A stretch of 64,000 nt of DNA from contig JAPTOF010000015.1 of the NCBI GenBank assembly GCA_028554755.1, positions 11,915,501 to 11,979,500 on the forward strand, written 5' to 3'. A program made the translations under genes and the position numbers. The DNA comes from Cordia subcordata. Its lineage: Eukaryota > Streptophyta > Magnoliopsida > Boraginales > Cordiaceae. The first letter of the stretch is position 1; the number at the start of each line of letters is the position of its first letter. The notes beneath the pieces were generated by a model. That model saw only the letters and a list, made by a program, of their open reading frames with translations, did no database searches and had not been told where the DNA came from. Shown here in pieces: positions 33,323 through 44,578 of the stretch.

Positions 33323-36300
33323 TCATATTTGAGACATTCTCAACTCCCTTCTAACACTTAAAAACTGGTTTTTATGCAGTGGTTTGGTAAAAATATCAGC
33401 AAGTTGGTGCAGAGAATCAACAAAATTAATCACAACATCACCTTTTTGCACAATGATCACAAATGAAATGATGCCTTATTTCTATGTGCTTAGTCCTAGA
33501 ATGTTGGATTAGATTTTTAGTGAGATTAATTGCACTTGTGTTGTCACACATAACAAGTACATGCTCAAATATAACACCAAAGTCAAGCAAAGCTTGTTTC
33601 ATCTAAAGAACTCGTGCAACACAATTTCCTATTGCAATATATTCAGCTTCAGCTATTGAAAGTGCTGCACTATTTTGCTTTCTACTTGACCATGAAACTA
33701 AGCAATTACCAAGAAAATGACAGGTTCCACTAATGCTTTTCCTATTGGTTTTACAACTAGCAAAGTCAGCACCAAAGTAACCTACTAATTCAAATTTTGT
33801 TCCCTTAGGATACAAAAGCCCTAGTTCTCGTGTTCCTTTAAGATATCTAAAAATCCTTTTAATAGCAAGTAAATGAGATTTTTTTAGGACAAGATTGAAA
33901 AAGAGCACACAAGTATACAGCAAACATAATATCAGGTCTAGAGGCTGTTAAGTAAAGTAGGCTTTTGATCATACCTCTGTACCACTTTTCGTCCACCGAC
34001 TTACCATTTTCATCTTTATCAAGCTTGGTGGAGGTGCTCATTGGAGTTCCAATCTCTTTTGCTCCATCAAATCCAAACTTTTTGAGTAGTTCTTTTGTGT
34101 ACTTAGCTTGGTTAATGAAAATTCCTTCTTTAGTTTGTTTGATTTGAAGATCAAGAAAGAATGTAATTTCTCCCATCATGCTCATTTCAAATTCACTCCC
34201 TTAGCAAAATTCTGACACAGAGACTCATTGGTGGCACCAAAGATGATATCATCAATATATATTTGTACAATAAGTATATCTTTACCATCATTCTTTACAA
34301 ATAACATTGAATCAAGTTTACCTCTTGTAAAGCCTTTTTCAACCAAGAATCCACTTAATCTCTCATACCATGCTTTAAATGGTTGCTTTAGTCCATATAA
34401 TGCTTTTTCAAGCTTAAAAACATGTTTAGGATGAATAGGGCCCTCAAATCTTGGAGGTTGAGCCACATACAGTTCTTCATCAATATATCCATTTAAGAAA
34501 GCACTTTTCACATCCATTTGATACAATTTAAAGTTAATAAAGCATGCAAACGCAAGTAACATTTTGATTGACTCAAGTCTAGCAATGGGAGCAAAGGTTT
34601 CATCATAATCAACACCTTCTTCTTGCTTATAACCTTGTGCAACTAATCTAGCCTTGTTTCTAGTTACTATGCCAAATTCATCTAACTCATTTCTAAAAAC
34701 CCATTTTGTTCCAATTATAGACTGATTTCTAGGCCTTTCAACAAGTTTCCATACATCATTTCTTTCGAATTGATTGAGTTCTTCTTGCATGGCAGTTATC
34801 CATCTATCATCAAGTAAGGCATCATGTATACTTTTAGGTTCAATTTGAGACAAGTAAGATGATTGCATATATTTTTTAAGAAGGATCTAGTTTCAGCACC
34901 TTTGAAAGGTTCACCAATAATTTGGGAAGGGGGGTGATAACCAACAAATTTATAGGTTTTTGGCAAGTTATCATGCTTATCATGTAACACATTTTGATCA
35001 TCACATTGTTCATCTACATGCTCATCTTGTTTATCCTCATGGCATGCATCATTAGGTTCATTTCCTTTATCTAGATCAAGATTACTCAAATTCTTTTGAA
35101 TGGTAACAACATCAACATTATCACACTTTGAATTAAAAACTCCTTCATCAAATTTCACATTTATAGTTTCTTCAACAACCACGGTTCTTTTACTGTACAC
35201 CCTATATGTTTTACTAGATGAAGAGTATCCAAGAAATATGCCATCATCGGACTTTGCATCAAACTTGCCAAGATTGTCTTTTTCATTTAAGATAAAGCAT
35301 ACACAACCAAAAGTTTTGAAATATGAGATGTTTGGCTTTCTTCCTTTCCAAAGTTCATATGGAGTTTTGTCAAGATCCTTTTGAATAATGCTACGATTAA
35401 TCACATAACATGCAATGCTTACAGCCTCGGCCTAAAAGTAGCTAGGTAAATTATTTTCACAAAGTATAGTTCTTGCCATTTCTTGTAAGGAACGATTTTT
35501 TCTTTCAACAACACCATTTTTTTGTGGTGTTCTTGGTGCTGAAAAGGTATGAGAGATACCATTTTTTTCACAAAAGGATTTCATAGTAAAGTTTGTAAAC
35601 TCGGTACCTCTATCACTTCTTATGGTGGAAATCAAATACCCTTTTTTATTTTGAACACATTTACAAAATTGTATAAACTCATTTGATGTGTCATTTTTAT
35701 GAACTAGAAAAATTACCCAAGTAAATCTAGAGAAATCATCAACAATCACATAAGCATATAATTTTCCACCCAAGCTAGCAACCCTATTAGGTCTAAATAA
35801 ATCCATACATAAAAGTTCTAAAGGTCTTGACGTAGAAATCATATTCTTGCTTTTGAAAGATTCTCGAGTTTGTTTGCCAAGTTTACATGTACGACACACA
35901 TTATTACCAACATATTTGACTTTAGGCAATCCTTTAACAAGATCAAGATTAGCAAGTTTATTTATGGAGCCCACATTAACATGTCCTAGTCTTCTATGCC
36001 AAATCCATGTATTTTCATTCATAACACTTAAGCATTTTACATTTTGGTCATGCAAGTCACCAAAGTCAAAAGTGTACATATTACCATGCCTCATGCCAAC
36101 AAATATGACATTGTCACATTTATCAACTATCTCACATGAAGAAACTTTAAAGTTAACAAGTAAACCTTTTTCACGTAGTTGATTAATACTAAGCAAGTTG
36201 TGTTTCAAGCCATGTACGAATAAGACATTAATACACAATTTAGATTTGTTTCCAACATCTCCAATTCTGATGATTCTTCTTTTAGAGTTATCACCAAATG

Positions 36301-36400
36301 TGACAAATCCACCACTCTTTTCCTTGAGTGACAAAAACTTTGATTTGTCACCCGTCATGTGCCTTGAGCATCTGCTATCCAAGAACCATTTTTCACTACC
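33323..36400 (-). pseudogene. pol: pol of Sirevirus B: protease, integrase, RT, RNase H, broken
   Basis: The protease site reads LDSRCSRHMTGD, so the Gly of the catalytic DSG is Arg. Integrase follows in the same frame (HRRLGHVNV, CRTCKLGKQ, then CMDLFRP, IRSDRGTEF and VERKNR), where a usual FGP has become FRP. A TAG at 35432-35434 replaces a Trp in the segment LPSYF. The next frame (34796-35404) covers the integrase C-terminus. RT lies in 34182-34868 with TKWVFRNELDE and YIDDIIFGA. Connection and RNase H pieces fall in 33859-34185 and 33603-33923 (ADFASCKTNRKSISG, AEAEYIAIGN), and the end at 33323-33325 (TGA) is recognisable. There are at least three frameshifts. The gene lies between gag and ORF3 in the usual order. 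Confidence 0.88.
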
Positions 36401-36435
36401 CTCGGAAGATGCAAGGCAAACCTACAAAATTCGAA

Positions 36436-37740
36436 TCAAGCATGACTTGGTACCCAAGGCTTTTTGGGTCCTTGAACATTAGTTTTAGTTCCCTTAGGAA
36501 CCCACCTCAAATACCTTTTCTCACCGTATTTTCTTATGAAGCATTTATGTGAAGCATGTCCATTTTTACAACAATAGTTGCATGCAACTTTAGGAGCACT
36601 TGATGAGGATGCTTTAATAAAATGCCTTTTGTAATGATCATTTCTCTTTTTGAGACTTTTTGTGTCTTTTGAAGAATAAGTCTTGGAAGACCTTGGTGTT
36701 TTTTCAAAAAACTTTATGTAGGATTTTTGTTTTGAGTAAGAATCAAATCCAATTCTAGCTATATTAAAATCACATCGTTGTTGTCCAAGTAAGGCATATA
36801 AGTTTTTGGTTCTATTTGTAAATTTTGAAATCACATTTTGTAAATCATTGACTTTCGCTTTCAAGTCCTCATTTTCCTTTTGTAAATCAATGTTAGTTTT
36901 TCTCTTTTCCAAATTCTTTTTCAAGTCCTCATTTTTAATGCAGGCATCATGCAATTGATTTTCAAGATATATAACATTTTTCTTGAGCTCCTTATTTTTG
37001 TTAATTACCTTTCTGAATTTTATAAGCATTTCATTGAACATTTTTTCATCACAAGAAACATAGTTTGGACTTACCTCATCTTCTTCTTTTGCCATGAGAC
37101 ATAGGTTGTCCACCTCTTCTACAATTGACTATTCTTCTTCATCACTTGACTCCGAGTCACTCCAGGTGGCCTTTAATGCTTTCTTTTTGAACTTCTTTTC
37201 ATCCTTCTTTCTAAGTGGACACTTAGCTTTGACATGTCTAGATTTCTTGCATTTAAAACAAATTAATTCTTTACTAGTCACACCTTTACTTACCTTTCTC
37301 ATTTGTCCTTTCTTTGGGTTGAACTTTTGCTTCTTCATGAATCTCTTGAATTTGGAGAACATAGCCATTTCATCAACATCTTCACTCTCACTTTCACTTG
37401 TTGATTCTTCTTGTGGTGTGGCCTTGAGAGCAATATTTTTGTTGACCTTAGGTTGTCTTTCTAGCTCCTTGAGCTCCAATTCATGTGTCATGAGTGATCC
37501 GACGAGTTCACTCAATTGTAAAGTGTTGAAATCTTTGGACTATTTGATGGCTATTGTCTTTGGTAGCCAAGCCATTGGTAAGCTTCTGAAGAGCTTCCTT
37601 AGAAGTTTGGCATTTTCTTAATTCTTGTCGAGAGACTTTAAAGAGTTAACAATTTCAATAAATCTTGAAAATATTTGCTCAATATTTTCATCAGGAAGCA
37701 CCCTAATAGTGGAGAGACCTTCCTGAATTCTATGTGCCAT
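36436..37740 (-). pseudogene. gag: gag of Sirevirus B, N-terminally deleted and broken
   Basis: The first usable ATG (37738-37740) lies about 65 bp after the primer site and is soon followed by LPDENIEQIFSRFIEI. This corresponds to a point well over 100 codons into the Sirevirus A gag, so the FDGTNY start region is deleted. Stops at 37618-37620 and 37540-37542 follow, then a frame with SLMTHELELKE and a first CCHC knuckle, CFKCKKSRHVKAKC. A TAG at 37129-37131 precedes the coiled-coil part and a second knuckle, CNYCCKNGHASHKC. The frame ends with TGA at 36436, ahead of the protease. The presence of two knuckles matches copy A. Confidence 0.8.
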
Positions 37741-37803
37741 AATCTTTAGCTCTAGACGGTTAAGTCAAATCACAAAATAATGCAAATAATGTGTAGAGCA
37801 CTC

Positions 37804-37816
37804 GGCTCTGATACCA
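37804..37816 (-). promoter_or_regulatory. tRNA-iMet primer binding site of Sirevirus B
   Basis: The plus strand reads GGCTCTGATACCA, complementary to the canonical TGGTATCAGAGCC. It is separated from the LTR by CG. Confidence 0.88.
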
Positions 37817-37818
37817 CG

Positions 37819-39429
37819 TGTTGCCCAAAAAATAAATCCAAGAGAGGGGGTGAATTGGATTATTGGCACAATTAAAAAATTAAAAATCTTAAAAATAATC
37901 TCAACCAAAATCGCATGCAATAATCAAGATAAGTACTTGAAAGTTAAAGAGAGTAGAGTCAAGAATATCAAACACAGTGATTTAGAGTGGTTCAATCTCT
38001 CGAAGGCCTAGTCCACTACTTAAGGTCTCCCCTTAGGGTTTCAGAAACTCCACTAGTGAATCGGCTTCTTGCTTAGTACGTTGTAGAAGCGTAGAACAAC
38101 GATCACAACCCTTGTTTCATCACAAGGACCACAAGTATAACCTTATACTTGAGGATTTCAACCCTTCACTCTTGAGAATGGTTTCTCACACCCATGCTAC
38201 CCAAAAGTAAGGAAATTCACTCCCAATATGATAGTAAAGTGTTTGATATACAATGGACTTCCCATGAGCAAGAATACAAAGGTATTTAAACCTTCCTATG
38301 TTGCTCTAAGTAAATAAGTAATTTATGAAGCTCAAGAGAAAAACTTGTTCTTCAATGCCAATGATATGCAATCAATGAGGGTTGCAATTAATAGAGTAAG
38401 ATTGCAATAGATGAAGTATACTGAATGCAAGAGAATTAGGAAAAATGTTTTCAACAAGTTGTATCTGAGTTGGGAGGGGTAGGATGTATTTATAAGCCAA
38501 AAAAGTAAGTCTCCCAACGGTCAATTTTTGAAAACAACACAGAGGAACTACCGGAGCACACTACTGGTCGACTCCCTGGGTGTTCCGGTAATTCCAAAGC
38601 CAAAAAGGCGTTACTGAAACACTCTACTGGTCGACCGCCTGAGTGTTCCAGTAGAGCACTCATGCTCTCTGTTTTTACCAGAAGACACTACCGGTTGACC
38701 GCCTAAATGGGCCGGTAGTTGTAGAAAAAGCTGTTTTAACTTTTTACCAAAAAGTTGTTACATATCAAGTCAACAGTAAAATCGTTTTCTGCAGAATTTT
38801 GAAGCTCAAGACAACTACTTATATAGCATATATCTTATCTCATTAATGCTATATCAACCAACTTGCATAAACATTAACTGTAAAGCGAAAACTTGCACAC
38901 AATCAGGATTTTTTACAGATTTTGCATGGGGAATAAGTATATGCAAGTTGTTTACCTATAGATACATATATATTGAACAAGATAGCTTAAGTATTGAAGT
39001 ATAAAGTCCATATATGCACTTTTACTACATATTCATGCAGGTATATACATATATACATACATACAAGCATATATAATAATTAAGATATTCAAAATAATGT
39101 ATGCTATAGTATGTAAAGAGGATGTGTTTTCTGTAGGAAAAGACTTTTGAAGACAAGTGTATATACTTACAAAGATATATAAGCATGTATTTAGAAGAAA
39201 GATCAAGATATATGCATGCGATGTTCTAAGTTTTTGAGCTTCATTATGTACTAAGATCAGCTTGAAAAGAGCCAAGGAACAAGAACTAATTCTCCAAGAA
39301 ATCCACATAATCTCTATGCTCCATGCATCATTTCCTTTGCTCAAAAACCTTCACATAGCTCAAGCTACTATAATTAACAAAGTGCAATTATGGCATCATC
39401 AAAATAGATTAAAACCAATAAGTTTAATA
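37819..39429 (-). repeat. 5' LTR of Sirevirus B
   Basis: The plus strand starts TGTTGCCCAAAAAATA and ends AGTTTAATA (the left copy has AGTTCAACA). The minus-strand TATA box TATAAATA is the complement of 38487-38494. The GC-rich module with TGGTCGACC and CCGGTTGACC cores is at about 38545-38720, upstream of the box in element sense. Confidence 0.9.
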
Positions 39430-39458
39430 GGATGTACTTGTCGTCTCTGATTTCAAAG

Positions 39459-41281
39459 CACTATAAGAAAAACTGCAACAGGCGACGAAAATTTGGTGAG
39501 GAAAAAATTCCATAGCCAATTGGTGACAGAATAGCGATTCCGTCACCAATTTCTTGTCTATAGCCATTTTGTAGCCAATTGGAGACAGAATAGTGACGGA
39601 AAAGATTTGACCAATTAAAAGAAAAAACTGTCGTCATTCCATCGCCAATTTCTTGATTGTAGCCATTCCGTCGCCAAATAGCGACAAAAAAGGTATAACC
39701 AATAAAAAGAAAAAAACCATTGCCATTCTGATGCCAATTTCTTGTTCGTAGCCATTTCGTAGGCAATTGGGGACGGAATAGCGACGGAAAATATATGACC
39801 AATAAAAAAACTGTTGCTATTCCGTCACCAATTTCTTTTCCATAGCCATTCTGTCACCAAGATTTGCGACAAAAGAGCGATAGAAAAGGTACAACCAATA
39901 AAAGGAAAAACCCGTTGCCATTTTGCCATCAATTTCTTGTCCGTAGCCATTCCGTTACCAAGATTGGCAACAGAATTGCAACGGAAAAGGAATAGCGATA
40001 GAAAAGGTATGTCCAATAAAAACAAAAAAATCGTCGCCATTCCGTCACCAGTTTCTTGTTTGTAGTCATGCCATCGCCAATTTGTTGTCCATAGCTATTC
40101 TGTCACAATATGGCTACAAAATGACAACGAAAAATTTACTTAAATTACATATCAACTATAAAATCTTACATATTTTTTAATGAAATCAATTTCAAGGACA
40201 TAGATAATGAGTTATGTTATTAAAAAAAATATCATGTTAAAACTAATTTTATTAACACGTTGAGTGGATGAATTGCTATTTCCTATTATAGTAGTTAAAA
40301 GTATAATATTCCATGCATTCAATAAACATATCTTTAGAAGACAATTTCAAACAATTGCAATGTCAAAATCTATTGCTTTGTACAAGATTTAGACTTGAAA
40401 TTAAGTATACAACAAAAACTGAGGATTGATGTTGATTTAGGTAAAAAAACCTCACTTGTGCCATCTCATTCTGTCACCATTCTGTCACCATTTGGCTACA
40501 AAATAGCCATGGATAAGAATTGATGATCGAATTGCAACGGAATTCTATTTATTCGTAACCATTCGTAGCGATTCAGTTGCCAAGTTGGCAATGAGAAAGC
40601 TATAGAGAATATGTCGGCGCCGGAATGGCGACAGTGGGAAAGAAATACTTTATAATTTGCATACTTATTATTAAAAAAATATAAATTTTTTATACATAAC
40701 ATTTTTAATTACCAAAGTGTATGCCAGGTTAAATGTTAAAAAGTTTAAAGTATTAAAATAAAAAATTAAAAAAACTAAAAATATTTGAAAAAAAAAATAG
40801 AAACATTAAAAATTAAAATTTTAAATTTAGAAGTTTAAATTTTAAAATTAAAAGTTGAAAGTTTAGTTAAAATTTAAAAATTAAAAGTTTTAGAGTCTTA
40901 ACTTTTAAATTAAAAATTAAAAGTTGTAAAATTTAAATTGATTTTTGGTAATAGATTATTTTATTTTATTAATTTAAGCATTTCTCACACTTACTCAATT
41001 CACATTTCATGCTTTCACTCTTCAAATGCTCTCGTTCGAAGCCCTAACCCCTCGTTTGAAACCTTAGAGCACTCACGTTGTTAGTGCTCATTCACTTGTT
41101 TTGCTCTGTCGGCGTAACCCTCAAACCCTCACTCCAGTCGATGGCTCACAGTTGCAAATCTGGATTGCATATCCCTGACTCATCATCGGTGCACTCGCAC
41201 TCTCACAATCGTAGACGTCGGATCCCTCACTCCCCATCAACAACTCAACGGCTTAATCTTCACTCCACATTTTAAATGACA
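39459..41281 (+). mobile_element. CACTA-type transposon 5' end
   Basis: CACTATAAGAAAAACTGC at 39459 matches the CACTA terminal inverted repeat of En/Spm elements (CACTACAAGAAA). It is followed by dense subterminal repeats of the GCCATTCCGTCGCCAATTTC type and then by a less AT-rich leader (40985-41281) with an AAG/GTCAATATG donor-like site. No matching CTTATAGTG end and no transposase were found, so this is a truncated or non-autonomous copy inside the LARD-like element, itself cut by the 41475 solo LTR. Confidence 0.5.
39520..40640. repeat. Subterminal repeats of the CACTA-type end
   Basis: CCAATTTCTTG-TC-GTAGCCATT and its complement GGAATAGCGACGGAAAA alternate from about 39520 to 40140 with a period near 100 bp, and again near 40460-40640. 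Both orientations are present, so hairpins such as GCGACGGAAT/ATTCCGTCGC can form. Reading frames here are repeat by-products. Confidence 0.65.
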
Positions 41282-41474
41282 AGGTCAATATGTTTTTTTT
41301 CTCTTTTTTTTTTTTAAATTTCTCTATCTATTTTTTTTAATTTGAAAATAGTTTGGTTGCATGAGATTAGTGTAAAAATTGTGATTTCGCATTGGTGTGA
41401 GACATGATAACTTGCCTTAAATGTTTTCGGCAAGTGACCAATTTTTAGTATTTAGTGATTGAAAATTCGCTCAG

Positions 41475-42832
41475 TGTTGGCTAAATACTAGTTACTGATT
41501 TTGAAGATGAAAATTTTGATATGCATTTATATTATCTCTTTACCAAAAAGCATCTTGTAAGTATCAAATGTTGAGTTGAATAGATAGATGCTTGAAAGAT
41601 AGAAGAAGATGAGCAATGAGCATTATTTGAAGATTGAAGAAGAAGATGATGAGAAGGCATAAGAAGGAGGAGAAGAGGTATCATAAGGGGTACCGGACGT
41701 TTTGCTCTTCTTGTGAATGTCTCAGTATTGCAAGTGTTTAGCTCAAACTTCTATTTTTTCAAATCAAACAAATTTAAATCTCATAAATATTATCCTTCAT
41801 AAAAGCAAAAATGATTTTGGATGCATGCATAGTATAAACACATGTTTTGAAATGCTTTAAAGCCTTCAAAATAATTTATGAAGTACTTTGAGTTGATTTG
41901 GAGTTATGAAAGTTTGACTAAATTGTTTTGAAAAGGTGTTTTAGGAGTGTTTGGCTTTGCTTCAGTTCTTTGGGGTGGCCGGACCCCCAAGCTAGTCAAC
42001 CGGCTGGCTAGGAAGGTTGCCTAGCCAAAACAGAGAAGGGGAAGAAAAAGTCGGACCCCGTAGCCGGTCAACCTGCTAAGGCCTCCGGCCTAATCAAAGA
42101 AGGCCATAGGGGAGTTGGACAACCCAACCGGTCGATCGGCTGAGCAAAATGCTGTAATAAATGCACTAACCCTTTATTACCGTTCTAGCCATTTTTACTT
42201 CATTTTTCTTCTACCTACCAAACCCTAACACTCGCAAAATCTTTAAATACACCTTCAAAGCTGATTTACACAATCAATCAAAGCTTGCAACCTACATCAT
42301 CTTTCAATTGCTAAGATCTTGAGCTACTCTTGCAATATCTTTGAGCTTTCAAGGGGTTTTCTCTTGCTGTATCATCTTGTGAGAAGAACTCACCTATTCT
42401 TTATCAATTTTACTCTTCTTGATTGTATACACACTTCGTGAGCTTAGAAATCTAGAGAGAGAGAGACATCCATAAAAGCTTGTAAAAGGGTGGGAAAATC
42501 CTAAAGAGCAGAACTCTTGGGTTCTTTGAAGTTTGGCTTCAAAGAGTTATAGAACTTGGTTCTTGCTTTACCAAGATTTGAAGAAGCAATTTTTAGTGAA
42601 GATTATTGAAGTCCTAAGGGGAGCATCCTTGGGCGGTGGACGTAGGTTTGGCCGAACCACCTAAAAATTATTTGTCTTCCTACTCTCTATTCTTTATTTA
42701 TTTTATCTACTTATATTGATTATCTTGTATTTGATATTTTGCTTAAAAGAAAATTGTTAATTTTCTGTGAATTTTTAAATAAGAAAATTATTGAATATCT
42801 TAATTTACCCCCTTAAGATATTTGCACCCACA
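41475..42832 (+). mobile_element. Solo LTR of the Sirevirus A family
   Basis: Starts TGTTGGCTAAATACTAG and ends TTTGCACCCACA, as in Sirevirus A. CTCAG (41470-41474) and CTCAA (42833-42837) are a 4/5 target duplication. It has a diverged palindrome module (about 41970-42150: TAGTCAACCGGCTGG, CCGGTCGATCGGCTG) and TTTAAATA at 42242-42249. Divergence from Sirevirus A is clear, so it is an older insertion. Confidence 0.82.
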
Positions 42833-42837
42833 CTCAA

Positions 42838-43460
42838 TAATGCCCTTTTCTTTTTTGGAATTGTATCTTGGACACGAGTGATTTCATTGAAGGTGTGGCT
42901 GTAGTTTTTAAATGGCTTTGGGCTCCTTGTTGGTTTCATTTTCGTGGCTGGTTGGTAATTGATGGCAAGATTCCTTTCAAGTTAGTTATTAGATTAATAA
43001 AGAGTGAATGAGATTTACTGGATATGAATGAGACTGGAACATACTTATGATTCAGATAAGAGAAAAAGATAGATTCGTAATAGGCTCTTTGTGAATTGGA
43101 CAAATCTATTGTAAGACTGACATTTTGATAAGAATTCATGGTAGACAAGGTTGTCCAATGAACAAATTTGTAGATTTACTTTTGTTTACTCTTTGGGAGA
43201 TGGTTTTGAATGAAATTATTATAATTATTAATTTTGTGTAAATGATGAAAATGAAAAATAATTTGATCCAAAATAATGGCACTTTCAAGTATACAGGTCA
43301 CTGGCTCTTTGTCAATTTCAGGTTGTTAATCAAAGATAAAATTAAGCAAAAGATTGCATGACAAACTGAAATTTCATGATGCTAGCTTGGGCCATTTTTG
43401 CAGGATATCAAAACTTACAGAAATAGTTTTTGTTTTTTTTGGCTAATTGCTGAGAAGGGT

Positions 43461-43505
<45 letters not shown>

Positions 43506-43672
43506 TAGACGCATAAACATACATACACAAGGTTGTAGGCAAATTACGGAGGCTAATTTAAATTTGGCGATTTTCGAGACATGTCGTTATAACCACCATT
43601 TTAAACGCTCTGCAGTTTTTCTGCCTTTGGCATAGATAAAGCCACTATTCTCAACCGGGCTATGATATCATT
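42838..43672. other. Interior of the LARD-like element next to its primer site
   Basis: No gene is recognised. It ends in the degenerate primer site at about 43657-43670. It includes a (TA)n(TG)n microsatellite at 43461-43504. Confidence 0.5.
43461..43504. repeat. (TA)n(TG)n microsatellite
   Basis: About six TA units pass into about sixteen TG units. Confidence 0.9.
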
Positions 43673-44159
43673 TGTTGGAAAAATCGAGAACACATGTACA
43701 CATCTCAATGCATAGCGGAAAGCACACACAAAGAATATGCATCATTGTCATGTGGTTCGGCCCTCTGCTTATGTCCACGATCTCCCTCTGAGATAAATTT
43801 TACTATTCAACAACAATGGGTTACACAAAGTGATAACTTTTGCATGGATAGAAAAGTCTAAACCCTCCCGTACCGAATTCTTACAATGGCTTTATCTTCA
43901 AAAGGAGTAGAATGAATGTAAGACATTCCAGATATTCTTAGGCTCTCTCACCCACACCCCCTATAGGGTGTGGCCCTAAGACTCACTACTAAGGTACACT
44001 AATACAAGCTAAAAGACACCTTATTTATAAGAGAGAAATCCTTACTCCCTGAGATTTCTCCTATACTATTTAGACAGCTCATAATTTGGTAACACAATTA
44101 ATTGCCTTCCATAAGTTTTTTAATTTGTATGGCCTTAGACTTTGAACCATAACCCAACA
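43673..44159 (-). repeat. Right (5') LTR of the LARD-like element
   Basis: Starts TGTTGGAAAAATCGAG and ends AACCCAACA. GCATC follows at 44160-44164. It matches 25606-26093. Confidence 0.78.
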
Positions 44160-44578
44160 GCATCTTAAATGTGCTTTACATGTGCACCAGTTTCATATCT
44201 ATGCTACTTTAATCATTACATGTTTAGTACATTATAATATATTTCTTTCGATAAAAGTGCTCATTTATCTTCCAGTTAAAACTTCTAGAGTTAGTTAAAT
44301 AGAAAGGTTTAATAAATACATAATACTTCAACCAACCTGTAAAATACATTAGTTCAATCATTCTATGAAAGAAACAAAATACCATTCAAAAACTGTAGCT
44401 TAAATACTAATTTTCAAACCATATGCATAAATTAGTCAAGTATATACGTAAAACCACTTAAAATCCATACCCAGAACCTAAATGATAGGCTATTAAAAAG
44501 GTAGATGATTCCAAAACAAACTCCAAAAGTTCAAAACCAAATAACCAAATCAATATCCCAAAATCAACTAGAATATCT

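Larger units (their letters stand above)
27640..39429 (-). mobile_element. Sirevirus B: Copia retrotransposon, TSD GGATG
   Basis: LTRs at 27640-29256 and 37819-39429 flank a minus-strand gag, pol and ORF3. GGATG is duplicated exactly at 27635-27639 and 39430-39434. The primer site TGGTATCAGAGCC (complement of 37804-37816) lies two bases from the right LTR. Total 11.8 kb, of which 1.9 kb is a later solo LTR at 30602-32510. LTR copies differ more than those of Sirevirus A, so this insertion is older. All three coding regions carry stops, and the N-terminal part of gag is missing. Confidence 0.9.
25606..44159 (-). mobile_element. LARD-like LTR retrotransposon, split by later insertions, TSD GCATC
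   Basis: Direct repeats of 488 bp (25606-26093) and 487 bp (43673-44159) share long stretches such as TGTCCACGATC, GAGATAAATTTTACTATTCA and CAGCTCATAATTTGGTAACA. GCATC lies immediately outside both (25601-25605 and 44160-44164). A degenerate minus-strand primer site, TGATATCATAGCCC against TGGTATCAGAGCCC, adjoins the right LTR at about 43657-43670, so the element points left. Removing Sirevirus B and the 41475 solo LTR leaves an interior of about 4.4 kb without recognisable gag or pol, part of which is CACTA-like sequence. This identifies a large non-autonomous element, split over 18.5 kb. Confidence 0.75.

Noticed and set aside
39461..40065. Reading frames on both strands at the CACTA-type end
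   Set aside because: They follow the subterminal repeat period and appear on both strands because the repeats are inverted.
43673..44159. Independent solo LTR
   Set aside because: GCATC follows it and precedes the matching LTR at 25606, and a primer-site remnant adjoins it, so it is one LTR of a split element.
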